DNA from: Luteolibacter rhizosphaerae
GTDB lineage: Bacteria; Verrucomicrobiota; Verrucomicrobiia; Verrucomicrobiales; Akkermansiaceae
Direction of reading: 5' to 3'
NCBI RefSeq assembly: GCF_025950095.1
Contig: NZ_JAPDDR010000011.1
Span: 1-64,000 of the forward strand
Length of the DNA stretch: 64,000 nt
This document shows, piece by piece, positions 1 through 8,082 of this stretch. How positions within the stretch are numbered: the stretch's first letter is position 1; each line of letters starts with the position of its first letter. The position numbers were made by a program, and so were the translations under genes. A model generated the notes under the pieces. It was not told the origin of the DNA and did no database searches. It saw only the letters and a program-made list of their open reading frames with translations.

Positions 1-177
1 GGTGGTTTGTTTTCTCCGGCCCGCTCGCCCCGCCGGTTCGCGTGCGAGCCGGTTCATCCGAAGAACCTCGCGTAGAGGTCCCATGTGCAGAAAAATATCC
101 AAGTTTTCCGCCCGTCAAGAGGCAGGCGAAAAAAATTCTCAGAGTGGTGGAGATGTTGATGCGCCAGCTAGCGATTA

Positions 178-319
178 GCGAGGACGATTCCTGAATGGCG
201 ACCAGTCTTCATCGCTTTCCACGTGCACCCGACGCCGGGCACAGAGTTTGAGAAGTTCGTGCGGCGGTCTTCGGCCCAATGATGACGAAGGGAAGGACAC
301 GTGGGCTTTCGAGCTCTAA
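178..319 (+). pseudogene. Decayed copy 1 of a small repeated gene family (CLPG-W-E-VP-W family)
   Basis: No intact gene is present, but two reading-frame pieces join into one protein. The first piece, from base 193, reads PEWRPVFIAFHVHPTPGT and continues as EFEKFVRR. After one extra G near bases 260-270 the second piece reads LRPNDDEGKDTWAFEL and stops at 317-319. Removing that one base gives a continuous C-terminus that matches the copy at 23798-24036 (PEW, IA, HPTPGT, F--F-RRLRP-DDE-KD-W). The N-terminal CLPG half is not readable here. The function is unknown. The remnant lies in an otherwise gene-free stretch of about 540 bases before the first real gene. Confidence 0.6.
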
Positions 320-465
320 TCTTTAGGTCTGAGTACCACTCTGCCCCGGGGAGCTTCGCAGGGAACGCACGACCGATTGAGGCCAAGCGCCTTCTAACGC
401 CGTGCTGTACAACTTGGCGTCTTGCTTCTCGCGGGAATGGGGTGACGAGGCAACTTATAATGACA

Positions 466-494
466 AAGGCACCCGGGCATTTCCCGGGTGCCTT
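466..494 (-). terminator. Hairpin terminator after the beta-repeat protein gene
   Basis: A 12-bp perfect stem (AAGGCACCCGGG pairing with CCCGGGTGCCTT) with a 5-base loop lies about 50 bases past the stop of the minus-strand gene at 541. On the minus strand it is followed by a weak T-rich stretch, so a terminator for that gene is likely. Confidence 0.6.
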
Positions 495-540
495 GCAAAT
501 ACTAGCCTCCTTCTCTACCGGAGAAGAATCAGAGTTCTAA

Positions 541-2979
541 TCAAATCTCGCTCACCGAGAGTCGGGCGAAATGCCTCGGTGAGGTCATGGGGATCTCAGC
601 CGAAATGGCCGAAGCGTCGTTAACGATGTATGTGGTGACCGGAGTCCAAAAATCGGGAGCCGCCCCTAGGGTAGTGGACTCCTCAATCGCATAGGCAACG
701 TCCCCATTCGCTACAGCGATATCGCGTTTGGCGAAGCTGATAACGCCATCAACCAACGTTCCGGGGGATGCGTCCGGAGCAGTGGGATCCAAGCCCGCGA
801 TGGCATACTCCAGGAGATTGCTGAGGCCATCCTGATCTGGGTCTGCGCCAGGAAGCTTCTCCGCCTCGCTGAGTCCGGGAAACTGGTCCATGAACGCCGT
901 GTAGCCACCTCCCCCTGATTTTGTCAGCTTGATCTCCTTCGCGGTTGTGTCGTGTTGGAGGATGTATCCGGCGGGTACGTTCAAGCTAGAGACATCACCA
1001 CCAAATGAACCGGTATAAGTAACGAGGGTATACGACGTTGCGGTCGGCTCGGAAAGAACATTGAAGGTTACATTGTCAGGCGCGAAGCCGACGTCGCCAG
1101 AGATGTCTACCCGATCGGCATTAGCGCCGGAGATATCCACGTGGAGCTTTCCGCCTGACGAGAAGGAGAGATTGCCGGTAATTCCTAGATCTCCAACAGC
1201 TGTGGTTAGACCGGCAGTGAGTGTACCCCGTCCGCCAATTTGAATGCCGTTGCTGGAGGAAATGGCGCCGCTGCCACCCAAAAGCCCGGTGGCGTTCGTA
1301 TTATCAACACCATCTGCGTTCCCGTTGCCGACACGTATTGGGTTCGTCCCGTTGCTCTTGCTGAGTGTTCCGTCAACGATCAGGGAGCCGCTGGAACCCT
1401 CGTTTCTCCCAACAAAGAACTGCCCGGCAGCAGCCGAGGTGTCTGTGAGAGTCGCACCGGCACCGATGATGAGAGTCCCGCTACCGGATTCGCCGACACT
1501 GATATCGGACCCGGTGTGCACCGCGATTCCGCCGGCAAGGTTATAGGTTCCAGAATGGCCGGCAGCAAGGCCGACAACCAAAGCTCCGCCCACCTCGACT
1601 GCTCCTCCGCTTTGGTTCAGAGTGGCGCTGCCGGTTCCTGCGCTCGTGGTGGAGTCACCGCCCAGAAACAAACCTCCACGCACAGTAAAAATGCCATCAC
1701 CCACCGTGATGAGCCCAGTTCCGTTATTCACGCCGGCCCGTATCCCGCTAACGTTGGTGATCCCATCATTGTGGTTGAAATTACCGGTGCCCTCCGCGCC
1801 GATCACAAGATTCGAGGAACTGGTAATTTGGTAGATGCCGCCGTTGACGTTGACGGTGCCGTTTCCAGTGGAATTCTGCCCAAGCCAGTCCCAATTGCCC
1901 GATGAATTGTGGTAGAGTGCGTCGGTCTGGACATCCACCACACCAGTACCATTGAAGCCAATTCGCATGTCGCCCACGTTTCCTCCATCCTCGCGGCGGA
2001 ACTCCCCGCCGGATGCGATCGTTAAGGTGCCGATACCAGTGCCATTTCGACCTAGGAACAAATCTGACCTAGCCTCGATCGTGTTCGTGCGGGAAAAGAT
2101 CGCTGAGTTCTCCACGGTCATCGCGCCCGTCCCCGTGAAGCCGATGGTGAACTCTCCATCGGACATGTCCATCCGGGCTGACTCACCATTTAGATGCAGC
2201 AGGCCTTTCGCGCCGCCGCCGGCTCCTACCTCCACATTACCCCGCGCGTTTACTTGCCCACCCGGATTCACGGTGAGTGAACTTTGAAGGTCGGATGTCG
2301 ATTGCCCAATCCGTATGTGAGGGTTCAAGACCGCGGTGGCCCCGTTCCAAGTCTTCTGATCCCCTTCAAGGACCCCGTCGGAATTAATGGTGACGACACC
2401 AACAGTCCCGGTGCTGGGGGCGAGGTTCATTGAAAACGCTCCGCCGTTGGGCGAAAGATCCACGCGGTCGCGGAGATTAAGCACGGCGCTGCCGTCAGCC
2501 CCGACAGAGTCGCCAACCTTGATGGTGCCGTTGCCATTGGTTTCGACGCCGACCTGAAGGTTAGTGCCGCCACCTGTGGAATCAGTTACGTGGAAGCGTC
2601 CATCGTTAATGTTCAGGGTCCCGGCGCTCTTGTGGCCGATCCTAACCCACCAGCCGCCTTCAGCTTGGCTGAGAACACCCCCATTAATATTGACGGCGTT
2701 GCCGTTGCCTACACCGAAGTCGTTCGAACCATCTAGGCCGGCAAATGGAGCACCATTGGTGTAGATGACCGTATGGCCGGAAAGGATGTTTGCAGTATCC
2801 CCGACGCCGGTCTGAGGGACGACTCCACCAACCCAAGTTGTGGTGGCATTCCAGTTACCCGAAGTGGACGAGTCAATTGGCACAGCGGTGGCAATACCCA
2901 AGGGCAGGAAAATCAGGGCAAATGATGACTGCCGCGATAACGAAGAACGTAAAGTGTTGGCGGGGTTCATGGGGTTCAT
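541..2979 (-). CDS. Secreted glycine-rich beta-strand repeat protein with verrucomicrobial C-terminal tail
   Basis: An 812-residue protein, probably exported. Residues 1 to about 35 form a signal peptide with the hydrophobic core FALIFLPLGIATAV. Residues of about 45 to 640 are many imperfect repeats rich in Gly, Asn, Thr and Val, such as LFLGRNGTGIGTLTI, typical of autotransporter-associated beta-strand repeats that build a beta-helix. No outer-membrane barrel domain follows. Instead, from about residue 695 comes a tail with FPGLSEAE, DPDQDGLSNLLEYA and GLDP that ends in FARLSV, much like the end of the 1655-residue protein at 56051-61018. Such tails are common on exported verrucomicrobial proteins. 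A surface or matrix role is inferred; the ligand is unknown. A hairpin terminator lies downstream. Confidence 0.85.
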   Translation of the reverse strand: MNPMNPANTLRSSLSRQSSFALIFLPLGIATAVPIDSSTSGNWNATTTWVGGVVPQTGVGDTANILSGHTVIYTNGAPFAGLDGSNDFGVGNGNAVNINGGVLSQAEGGWWVRIGHKSAGTLNINDGRFHVTDSTGGGTNLQVGVETNGNGTIKVGDSVGADGSAVLNLRDRVDLSPNGGAFSMNLAPSTGTVGVVTINSDGVLEGDQKTWNGATAVLNPHIRIGQSTSDLQSSLTVNPGGQVNARGNVEVGAGGGAKGLLHLNGESARMDMSDGEFTIGFTGTGAMTVENSAIFSRTNTIEARSDLFLGRNGTGIGTLTIASGGEFRREDGGNVGDMRIGFNGTGVVDVQTDALYHNSSGNWDWLGQNSTGNGTVNVNGGIYQITSSSNLVIGAEGTGNFNHNDGITNVSGIRAGVNNGTGLITVGDGIFTVRGGLFLGGDSTTSAGTGSATLNQSGGAVEVGGALVVGLAAGHSGTYNLAGGIAVHTGSDISVGESGSGTLIIGAGATLTDTSAAAGQFFVGRNEGSSGSLIVDGTLSKSNGTNPIRVGNGNADGVDNTNATGLLGGSGAISSSNGIQIGGRGTLTAGLTTAVGDLGITGNLSFSSGGKLHVDISGANADRVDISGDVGFAPDNVTFNVLSEPTATSYTLVTYTGSFGGDVSSLNVPAGYILQHDTTAKEIKLTKSGGGGYTAFMDQFPGLSEAEKLPGADPDQDGLSNLLEYAIAGLDPTAPDASPGTLVDGVISFAKRDIAVANGDVAYAIEESTTLGAAPDFWTPVTTYIVNDASAISAEIPMTSPRHFARLSVSEI

Positions 2980-3224
2980 AGGAACAAGCTACTTGGAGCC
3001 GGCCTTACCCGGCGTCAACGGGAAAGGTAGTCACGGCGGCACGGCCTCGATGTATTGGCAATTAACAATTTCGGTGGGTGCTTTGCGTGGAGTCGTTGCG
3101 ACGCGATCCGCGCAGAATTCGAAGCGTCCTAAATGGAGTTTCCCCCGAAATTCCGGGACGGGTTTCAAGACGCGGGCAAAAGAAGCCCCAGCCCCATCGG
3201 TGCCGGGGCGATCATTGAGGCGGA

Positions 3225-3797
3225 TCAGGTTGACGGAGCTTCGCGCCAGGCTTCCCGGATCGCTGCCAAGGAAGCTTGGACGGCTGCGGGATTTGCCGAA
3301 GGTTCATCCTCTGCAAGCTCCTCACCCACCACCTGCGGGAGTTCGCGGGTAAGAAGTGTCACGGTGGGAGCACAGCCCTTCAGCCCTTCTTGGGCAATCG
3401 CCTGGAGTTCCGAATGTCCGGCGCTCAAGGCCAACGTGAGCAGCATTCCATAGGCAGTCGCTGCGGTCGTCTGCGCTACGATGTCGTCCCGAACCATGCG
3501 GGAGACGGAGTGCTCGCGCACCTTCCCGTAGAGACCTGCTAGCACTCCCGTCGCTGTCGTCACACTCTCCTTCAACGCGGCGCCGAGAGCACCTCCCTCG
3601 CTCTTTGAAATTGACTTGAGGGTCTCGATCCGTCGCTCGCTCGCAGTGGCTATCCCATCGAGCAGCGCGGTGAGAACTGGCCGGCGTGTTACCCGGTCAT
3701 CGTCGAGCTGCCCCCGAATCGCTTTGGAGATGTCGGTTTCCAATCCGATCATGTCGTTCACATACTGGCGGATACTGTCTTGGTGCTTCGTGCTCAT
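3225..3797 (-). CDS. All-helical protein, possibly ferritin-like
   Basis: A 190-residue soluble protein of unknown function. I chose the ATG at 3797 (MSTKHQDSIRQYVNDMIGLE), because upstream in-frame sequence is basic and not protein-like. The sequence is predicted to be nearly all amphipathic helix, with the spacing of a four-helix bundle, and the start (VNDMIGLETDISKAIRGQL) resembles DUF892/DUF2383 ferritin-like stress proteins such as those at 27095 and 30885. I cannot see a clear metal-binding ExxH pattern, so the fold is an inference. The gene is divergent from the zeta-like gene at 3983. The short GC-rich inverted repeat just past its stop (about 3186-3212) may terminate it. Confidence 0.65.
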   Translation of the reverse strand: MSTKHQDSIRQYVNDMIGLETDISKAIRGQLDDDRVTRRPVLTALLDGIATASERRIETLKSISKSEGGALGAALKESVTTATGVLAGLYGKVREHSVSRMVRDDIVAQTTAATAYGMLLTLALSAGHSELQAIAQEGLKGCAPTVTLLTRELPQVVGEELAEDEPSANPAAVQASLAAIREAWREAPST

Positions 3798-3982
3798 CGC
3801 CAAACTCGATCGCAGAGGGCGTGCCGCGGTCACGATCGTGCTGCAAAGCCTGTTCTTCCAATCCTGCATGTGCATGATGCATCTCGCTTGCACTTGGACA
3901 GGGCATTTTTCCGCCGCCCCGGTGTTCGATCCTCTCGGGCAAACAGCCTTTCCTCAGCTCCTCTCTCTGATAAAGCTCCCGC

Positions 3983-4633
3983 GTGTCCTCGCCCACGCTC
4001 TACCTCTTCGGCGGCCCCAATGGATCGGGGAAAACCACGTATGCCCGGGCGTTCCTTACCTCACAGTTTGAGCACCCGCTTCGCTTCCTGAACGCCGATG
4101 AGATGGCCCGAGGCCTATCGCCCCTGTCGCCTGAGTCCGTGGCGCTGAAAGCCGGGAAGCTTCTGCTCCGAGAGATCGACGAGTGCATCGCGGCCGGCAC
4201 TTCGTTCGGGCTTGAATCTACCCTGAGCGGGTCTGCTCAAGTTCGAATCCTTCAGCGCGCCAAAGCGAGGGGCTATCTGGTCGAGCTCCACTTCTTTGCC
4301 CTCCCGTCACCGGAATTGTCTATCGCCCGGATAGCCCAGCGTGTCGAAAAAGGTGGCCACCATGTTCCCGACGACGATGTCATGCGCCGCTACCCGCGGA
4401 GCCTGGGAAATCTCGCGCGCATCTACGAACCTCTCTCCGATCACTGCTTCCGCTGGAATAACGTCGCCGTTCCCGCCGCCCTTGAACCCGCACAATCGAG
4501 AACCGTGGATGCGTTTTCGGAACCTGCGACCGCGGCCGCTCGGGTGATGGCTTCAGACCTTTTGGCCGAGCAAAAGAGATGGCGTCTCCCTCTCCTCACT
4601 TGGAGAGGCGGTGCACTCTCGGAATTGACGTGA
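3983..4633 (+). CDS. Zeta-toxin-like P-loop ATPase/kinase
   Basis: A 216-residue soluble protein with a GTG start at 3983. Residues 6-20 hold a Walker A motif, LYLFGGPNGSGKTTYA. An Asn-Ala-Asp-Glu segment (NADEMARGLSP) and a later ESTLSG segment match the zeta toxin/AAA_33 family, in which an Asp and Arg bind the substrate; zeta toxins phosphorylate UDP-N-acetylglucosamine. Members of this branch that stand alone are usually small kinases rather than toxins. No epsilon-type antitoxin gene is visible next to it; the neighbour at 4687 is a small membrane protein on the other strand. Kinase activity is well supported; toxin activity is not. Confidence 0.8.
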   Translation: MSSPTLYLFGGPNGSGKTTYARAFLTSQFEHPLRFLNADEMARGLSPLSPESVALKAGKLLLREIDECIAAGTSFGLESTLSGSAQVRILQRAKARGYLVELHFFALPSPELSIARIAQRVEKGGHHVPDDDVMRRYPRSLGNLARIYEPLSDHCFRWNNVAVPAALEPAQSRTVDAFSEPATAAARVMASDLLAEQKRWRLPLLTWRGGALSELT

Positions 4634-4686
4634 AGTCGACGGCTCTCAGGCCCGCAGTGCGGCCGTGTTGCGGTGATGTTGAAAGC

Positions 4687-4821
4687 CTACCCAATGATCC
4701 ATTGCCAAAGCGCGCTTCCGCCGAGGATGGCCGCAGCTACCAGCCAAGAACCTGCGACCATCTTCAGACCGAGGCTGGCCTGAGGAGGATTTTCCGAACC
4801 GTATGCCTTGGACGCATTCAT
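4687..4821 (-). CDS. Small single-pass membrane protein
   Basis: A 44-residue protein that starts at the ATG at 4821 (MNASKAYGSENPPQ), preceded by a purine-rich AGGTAGG-type ribosome-binding site. Residues of about 18-42 form one hydrophobic helix with small residues (MVAGSWLVAAAILGGSALW). The function is unknown. It lies tail-to-tail with the zeta-like gene. A second tiny membrane protein with a similar layout occurs at 26720-26845. Confidence 0.5.
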   Translation of the reverse strand: MNASKAYGSENPPQASLGLKMVAGSWLVAAAILGGSALWQWIIG

Positions 4822-5214
4822 AGACCTACCTAACCAGCCAACTGGCAAGCTGCCACAAGGCCATCTACGTAGGGTAGCACTCTTCGCGCGCAAAATCGCG
4901 GAAGGCTGAGAAAACTGCTCTCCATTTCACTGGGCGCCCCAATGGATATCGACAACATCCGCAAAGGGGACCCGAGTGACCAAGCCGCCAGAGACATCGT
5001 TGTGTCACGAATCGCAGAATAACGCGGGAGGGGACCTCCTCAGCTCCACCTCCCGCGGCCGTGCGTTGACACAGCACTGTTTGTTAGAACGGTTTTTGCT
5101 GCTGGCAACTGAGCATGATGCGCAGTTATACGCCTCCATTCTCAAATTCGGACTCGATCTAAGCAACACACCTAAGAGTGTCGAAACAGTTTGCGCTAAT
5201 GGAACTCGCGAGGC
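4822..5214. other. Gene-poor stretch
   Basis: No convincing gene. A 26-codon open frame on the plus strand at 4942-5022 (start MDIDNIRKGDPSDQ) has protein-like composition, but no clear ribosome-binding site, and may be a fragment. A TTGACA hexamer near 5066 has no matching -10 box at the right distance. Confidence 0.4.
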
Positions 5215-5556
5215 ATGGTGCGAACTTTAGTTTCTTGCACGTTCTGCTCCTCTTCCTCTGAGCCCGTTCTCCCTGGCGCTCTCACCGGTAGCGGCCCACC
5301 TCTTGCCAATGCCGTTATGGAATCCACTGTGACAGGCGTACTACGTACGTCGCCTGAATGCTGCTTACCGGGGGCCTGGATACTCCCGGAGTCGGTGCCG
5401 GACTGGGAATGAAGCGTGAAGCCGCGTGTGGTCACGTGCTACGGCTTGAAGAAGAGGGAGATCGTCTTTCGCCTGGTGGGCCGTGTCGGCGGCCACCATC
5501 TCACCGCGTGGCGGCGGGTTGATAGTTTGAATGATGAAGCTACATGGAAAAGTTAA
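5215..5556 (+). pseudogene. Decayed copy 2 of the CLPG-W-E-VP-W family, in-frame TGA
   Basis: An open frame from 5215 reads to PECCLPGAWILPESVPDWE and meets TGA at 5410-5412. The same frame then continues for 47 codons (SVKPRVVTCYGLKKREIVF and onward) to TAA at 5554-5556, ending in NDEATWKS. The segment RTSP-CLPG-WI--E-VP-W matches the copy at 23798-24036 at about ten of fifteen positions, so homology is secure for that half. The C-terminal half is only loosely like the other copies (acidic D-E---W ending). It overlaps the start of the gene at 5531. The true start is uncertain; a Met at 5317 is an alternative. Function unknown. Confidence 0.55.
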
Positions 5557-5839
5557 TGCACCGGGCACGCTGGGCCTTGTCCGTGCGGCCGTAGAAGCAA
5601 GCCGGGAGCTCACCATTGGATATCAGGGTGAGATCCTCACGGTGCAGCCGCACGCCCTCCTTCAAGCCCCCAAGACCCATGCCTACGTCTTGGTTGCTTG
5701 GGATCCTCAGGCAGGCGATTGGGGTTACTTCCGGTTCGCTCTGATCCGTGGATTAAAATTCGAGTCCCGCGCCTTCGTGCCGAAGGGTAGGATTCCGCGG
5801 GCGGTCCCTCGCGGCTCCACCATGAAGAGGGCCAACTGA
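5531..5839 (+). CDS. Single WYL-like domain protein
   Basis: A 102-residue protein. The core reads LTIGYQGEILTVQPHALL, then THAYVLVAWDP, then YFRFALIRGLKFESRAFVP. This pattern (beta strand with I-Y, a V-P-H loop, L-AW, then R-a-IR-L-F) resembles a lone WYL domain, a sensor fold that binds nucleic acid or nucleotides in many transcription and defence regulators. A paralogue of the same size is at 36464-36778. No helix-turn-helix is attached, so a regulatory role is only inferred. Its start overlaps the end of the decayed gene at 5215-5556. A strong GC hairpin follows 4 bases after the stop. Confidence 0.6.
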   Translation: MMKLHGKVNAPGTLGLVRAAVEASRELTIGYQGEILTVQPHALLQAPKTHAYVLVAWDPQAGDWGYFRFALIRGLKFESRAFVPKGRIPRAVPRGSTMKRAN

Positions 5840-5842
5840 TTT

Positions 5843-5874
5843 CGGGCCGGGCCCCCTCAACGAAGCCCGGCCCG
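5843..5874 (+). terminator. GC-rich hairpin terminator
   Basis: A 10-bp stem (CGGGCCGGGC with GCCCGGCCCG) and 12-base loop starts 4 bases after the stop of the gene at 5531-5839. It faces the hairpin at 5952-5985, which serves the converging gene. Confidence 0.6.
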
Positions 5875-5951
5875 TCCGGAGCAACTGGGCGCTACACTGC
5901 CGTCCCTTCCATATTGGAAGGTTAGAAAGAACCAGTCCTGCCGGGAAGCTT

Positions 5952-5985
5952 GCGGGTCGGGCTGCCCCTAGGAAGCCCGACCCGC
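5952..5985 (-). terminator. GC-rich hairpin at the end of the converging gene
   Basis: A 12-bp stem (GCGGGTCGGGCT with AGCCCGACCCGC) with a 10-base loop. The stop codon at 5968-5970 lies in the loop. Its position supports the view that the minus-strand gene ends here and not at 5922. Confidence 0.5.
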
Positions 5986-6464
5986 TGGCAAGCCGCCCAA
6001 GCCATACGGGCGACGATTCTTGATATCCAGCTCGCGCCCGGTTTCAAGAATCGGAGCGTACGAGGATCTCTTATTTTTCCGGCCGGCGGCGGGACTTCCC
6101 ACCCGTTGCGCTGGAGGATCCATTCGTAGTGGTCTTCCCAATAGCTCTTGGCGCGCTCCGGGATTCGAGGACTGAGCCCGCGGGCCCACGCCAGCCGCTT
6201 CAGCACGTAGCGCCGAACCCGCTCATCCGGCTCCCTGATCCATTTGCCGCACCGGGTTTGATACTCTTCGCCGATCTCGATGTTCCACCACGGGACCTCC
6301 CAGCGCTGACCGTTCACTTCGACCACGAGCCGCTGGGGCTCGGGCTGGTCCACGATCCGGTACCGGACCCTATCGGGCAGCCCGTCGGGAAGCGGATAGT
6401 TTTGGCGCGCGCAGGTCCACTCGTCCATGCCGGGGAGCGGGTGAATCGGTCGCGTGCCTGCCAT
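5968..6464 (-). pseudogene. Hypothetical protein gene with a probable one-base frameshift
   Basis: The first part, from the ATG at 6464 (MAGTRPIHPLPGMDEW), reads as a Trp- and Arg-rich protein with VEVNGQRWEVPWWNIEIGEE and WILQRNGWEVPPPAG. In that frame the C-terminus becomes unlikely and runs to 5922 across a terminator-like hairpin. In the next frame the sequence reads YAPILETGRELDIKNRR and PYGLGGLPAGRAS and stops at 5968 in the hairpin loop. Adding one A to the five-A run at 6074-6078 would join the two halves into about 165 residues. I do not recognise the family. The alternative is an intact 180-residue gene at 5922-6464. Confidence 0.45.
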
Positions 6465-6527
6465 CCGGGACGGTAGCAACGAGATCGAGACTCGCAACGG
6501 ACAGCGCGGTCATCCCAGACTGAGCCC

Positions 6528-6995
6528 GTGAAGCTCGCTCTGCATCGCTCCGTCACCTTCTGGTCCGGCCTCCTCGTGATGGGGTTCATCTGCTGGGCGT
6601 GGTGGGATTCGCACGGCCACCTCTCATGGGTGCGCGGTAGGGAAGGAGGAATTTTGAGTCGCGCCGCGCTGGTTCAAGCGGACTGGGGTGACGACTCATA
6701 TTCGGGGCTCTCGGGGATAGGTCGCAAAGTGCTGAGAGATCCACCGGGCAGGATTGAGCATTTTACAGCGCCTGCGCTTATAAACGGCTCCAACGCTTAT
6801 TTAGACGTGCGTGAGTATGGAACCGTTCGCGAGTTGGCGGTGGTCTTTGCGCAAAGCAGGTCACCGGGGACTTGGACTCTGATTGCCCCCTTTTGGCTCA
6901 TCCTTCTCTCTTTCGCCCTCCCATGGTCCGCCCTGCTGCTCTGGCGGGTGAGGCGGAGGAGGCCAGCCTACCGGCGGCTCAGGCTCGCCCCTTGA
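6528..6995 (+). CDS. Hypothetical membrane protein with two transmembrane helices
   Basis: A 155-residue protein with a GTG start at 6528. A first hydrophobic helix lies at about residues 10-27 (VTFWSGLLVMGFICWAWW), and a second at about 115-138 (TWTLIAPFWLILLSFALPW), followed by a basic RVRRRRPAYRRLR tail that should stay in the cytoplasm. The middle of about 90 residues would lie outside. Proteins of this layout are common in Verrucomicrobia, usually in large paralogous sets, and have no known role. It starts divergently from the gene at 5968-6464 and its end overlaps the end of the gene at 6979 on the other strand. Confidence 0.65.
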   Translation: MKLALHRSVTFWSGLLVMGFICWAWWDSHGHLSWVRGREGGILSRAALVQADWGDDSYSGLSGIGRKVLRDPPGRIEHFTAPALINGSNAYLDVREYGTVRELAVVFAQSRSPGTWTLIAPFWLILLSFALPWSALLLWRVRRRRPAYRRLRLAP

Positions 6996-7194
6996 TGAGG
7001 GAGGAGTCGCTGACATCCAGCACTGCCATCTGGTCCTCCTCTACCCACGAGGATCCGTTCTCCCGCTTCACGAGGTAGAGAAGGGTGCCCCCGCTGATCA
7101 CCTGATCGAGCACCACTCCGCGCTTACCCTCGTTGACCCCTGACGTAATCCGCACGGGATCATTCTTTTGGTATTTCGGAAGAGTCACGGCCAC
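6979..7194 (-). CDS. Small KOW/SH3-like hypothetical protein
   Basis: A 71-residue protein with a GTG start right after the stop of the upstream gene at 7195. The sequence VRITSGVNEGKRGVVLDQVI followed by GTLLYLVKRENG resembles a KOW-type or small SH3-like barrel (GxNxGxxGxV turn), so nucleic-acid or protein binding is possible. Translation is likely coupled to the gene at 7195-7419. Function unknown. Confidence 0.55.
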   Translation of the reverse strand: MAVTLPKYQKNDPVRITSGVNEGKRGVVLDQVISGGTLLYLVKRENGSSWVEEDQMAVLDVSDSSLIKGRA

Positions 7195-7419
7195 CTAGCG
7201 CACTTGGTTTCCGATGATGCGGGAAATCTCGGCTGTCAGCTTCTCACGATCATTCGTCTTCAGGTTTTCATAGGCCTCGTCGAGCGCTTCCTCCACAGCC
7301 GAGCGGACCAAGCCAGGGTGATCTTCAATAAACTTGTCGACCACGTACCGTCGCTCGTGATCCTGCTGAAGGGCGACGCGCTGGCGATCCTGCGAGGTGT
7401 TACCTTGGGTATCACTCAT
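7195..7419 (-). CDS. Conserved small helical protein, paralogue of the gene at 19026
   Basis: A 74-residue acidic protein. It starts MSDTQGNTSQDRQRVAL, then HERRYVVDKFIEDHPGL, then a helix with EEALDEAYENLK. The protein at 19026-19271 shares the layout MSD--GNT-QDR--VAL---HERRY--D----HP-L----VE--LDEA. This pair defines a family that I do not recognise. It is followed directly by the KOW-like gene. Function unknown. Confidence 0.65.
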   Translation of the reverse strand: MSDTQGNTSQDRQRVALQQDHERRYVVDKFIEDHPGLVRSAVEEALDEAYENLKTNDREKLTAEISRIIGNQVR

Positions 7420-7550
7420 ACTACCTTAAGCTCGCACCTCTGGCCGGCAGCACGATTTGATAGAACTAGGCACCGACTCCTGAAGGAGTTTAAGCGAATT
7501 ACTCAATTGGACCGCCTTGTAACACACTTGGGGGGGAGCTACCCTCCTCC

Positions 7551-7910
7551 ATGGGTACGCTTAAGGAGGCCGAGGGACTCGCGGAGCTGGGTCTTTACGC
7601 AGAGGCGTGGGATGCCCTTGATAGCCTCCCTGCGGTAGAGCGCGTAATGCCGTCCGCCCTGAGAGTCCGGATTGACTGCTGTCCTCATCTGAACGCTTGG
7701 AGCGATGGCATGCAGATCGCGAAATTCCTTCGCCATGGAACTGACATCAACCGATTGGCCTCAGCAAACTTCTACCTTGAACTGGCAAGGTTCTGCGTCG
7801 AACACGATGAGCTGGCCGCCGCGAAAAAGGCTGTGCACGATTTCGCTGCAACACTCCCGGATGCCCAAAAGCATCTGATGAACGATCCGCTCGTGAAGCT
7901 CCTACTTTGA
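7551..7910 (+). CDS. TPR-like protein, tandem copy A
   Basis: A 119-residue helical protein. The N-terminus, KEAEGLAELGLYAEAWDALD followed by SLP, is a TPR-type helix pair. It continues with ALRVRIDCCPHLNAWSDGMQ and a later helix pair. The next gene (8083-8442) has exactly the same length and the same start pattern (EAEG--EL----AW--L-SLP), so the two are a tandem duplication. More distant relatives are at 16482 and 17335. TPR proteins act as binding scaffolds; no partner is evident. A long inverted repeat follows its stop. Confidence 0.7.
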   Translation: MGTLKEAEGLAELGLYAEAWDALDSLPAVERVMPSALRVRIDCCPHLNAWSDGMQIAKFLRHGTDINRLASANFYLELARFCVEHDELAAAKKAVHDFAATLPDAQKHLMNDPLVKLLL

Positions 7911-7915
7911 ACTGC

Positions 7916-7970
7916 GGACCGGGGGTTTGACCCCCTAGATTGAAACCACTCGCCCTAAGGCCCCCGGTCC
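7916..7970 (+). terminator. Inverted repeat after TPR-like copy A
   Basis: GGACCGGGGG pairs with CCCCCGGTCC 45 bases apart, and a shorter GGGGG-CCCCC hairpin is nested inside. The string AAGGCCCCCGG at its right arm recurs just after copy B (near 8441-8452), consistent with the duplication unit having included the 3' flank. Confidence 0.45.
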
Positions 7971-8082
7971 ACGGGGATAAGATGGACCTCGCCGTCTCAG
8001 AAGCAACGCCGGGCGTCTAAGCGCGCCGCCTAGGTGATTTCCGTTGCGATCGCTGGAGCTTACGCGTTGGTGCCCGTCTCCC

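Noticed and set aside
1240-1905. 221-codon plus-strand frame opposite the beta-repeat protein
   Set aside because: Opposite strand of repeated Gly-rich sequence; no start signal or family features.
5410-5412. Selenocysteine insertion at the in-frame TGA of the second family copy
   Set aside because: The homologous proteins have no Cys at this site and I see no insertion-element hairpin directly downstream; a simple nonsense change is more likely.
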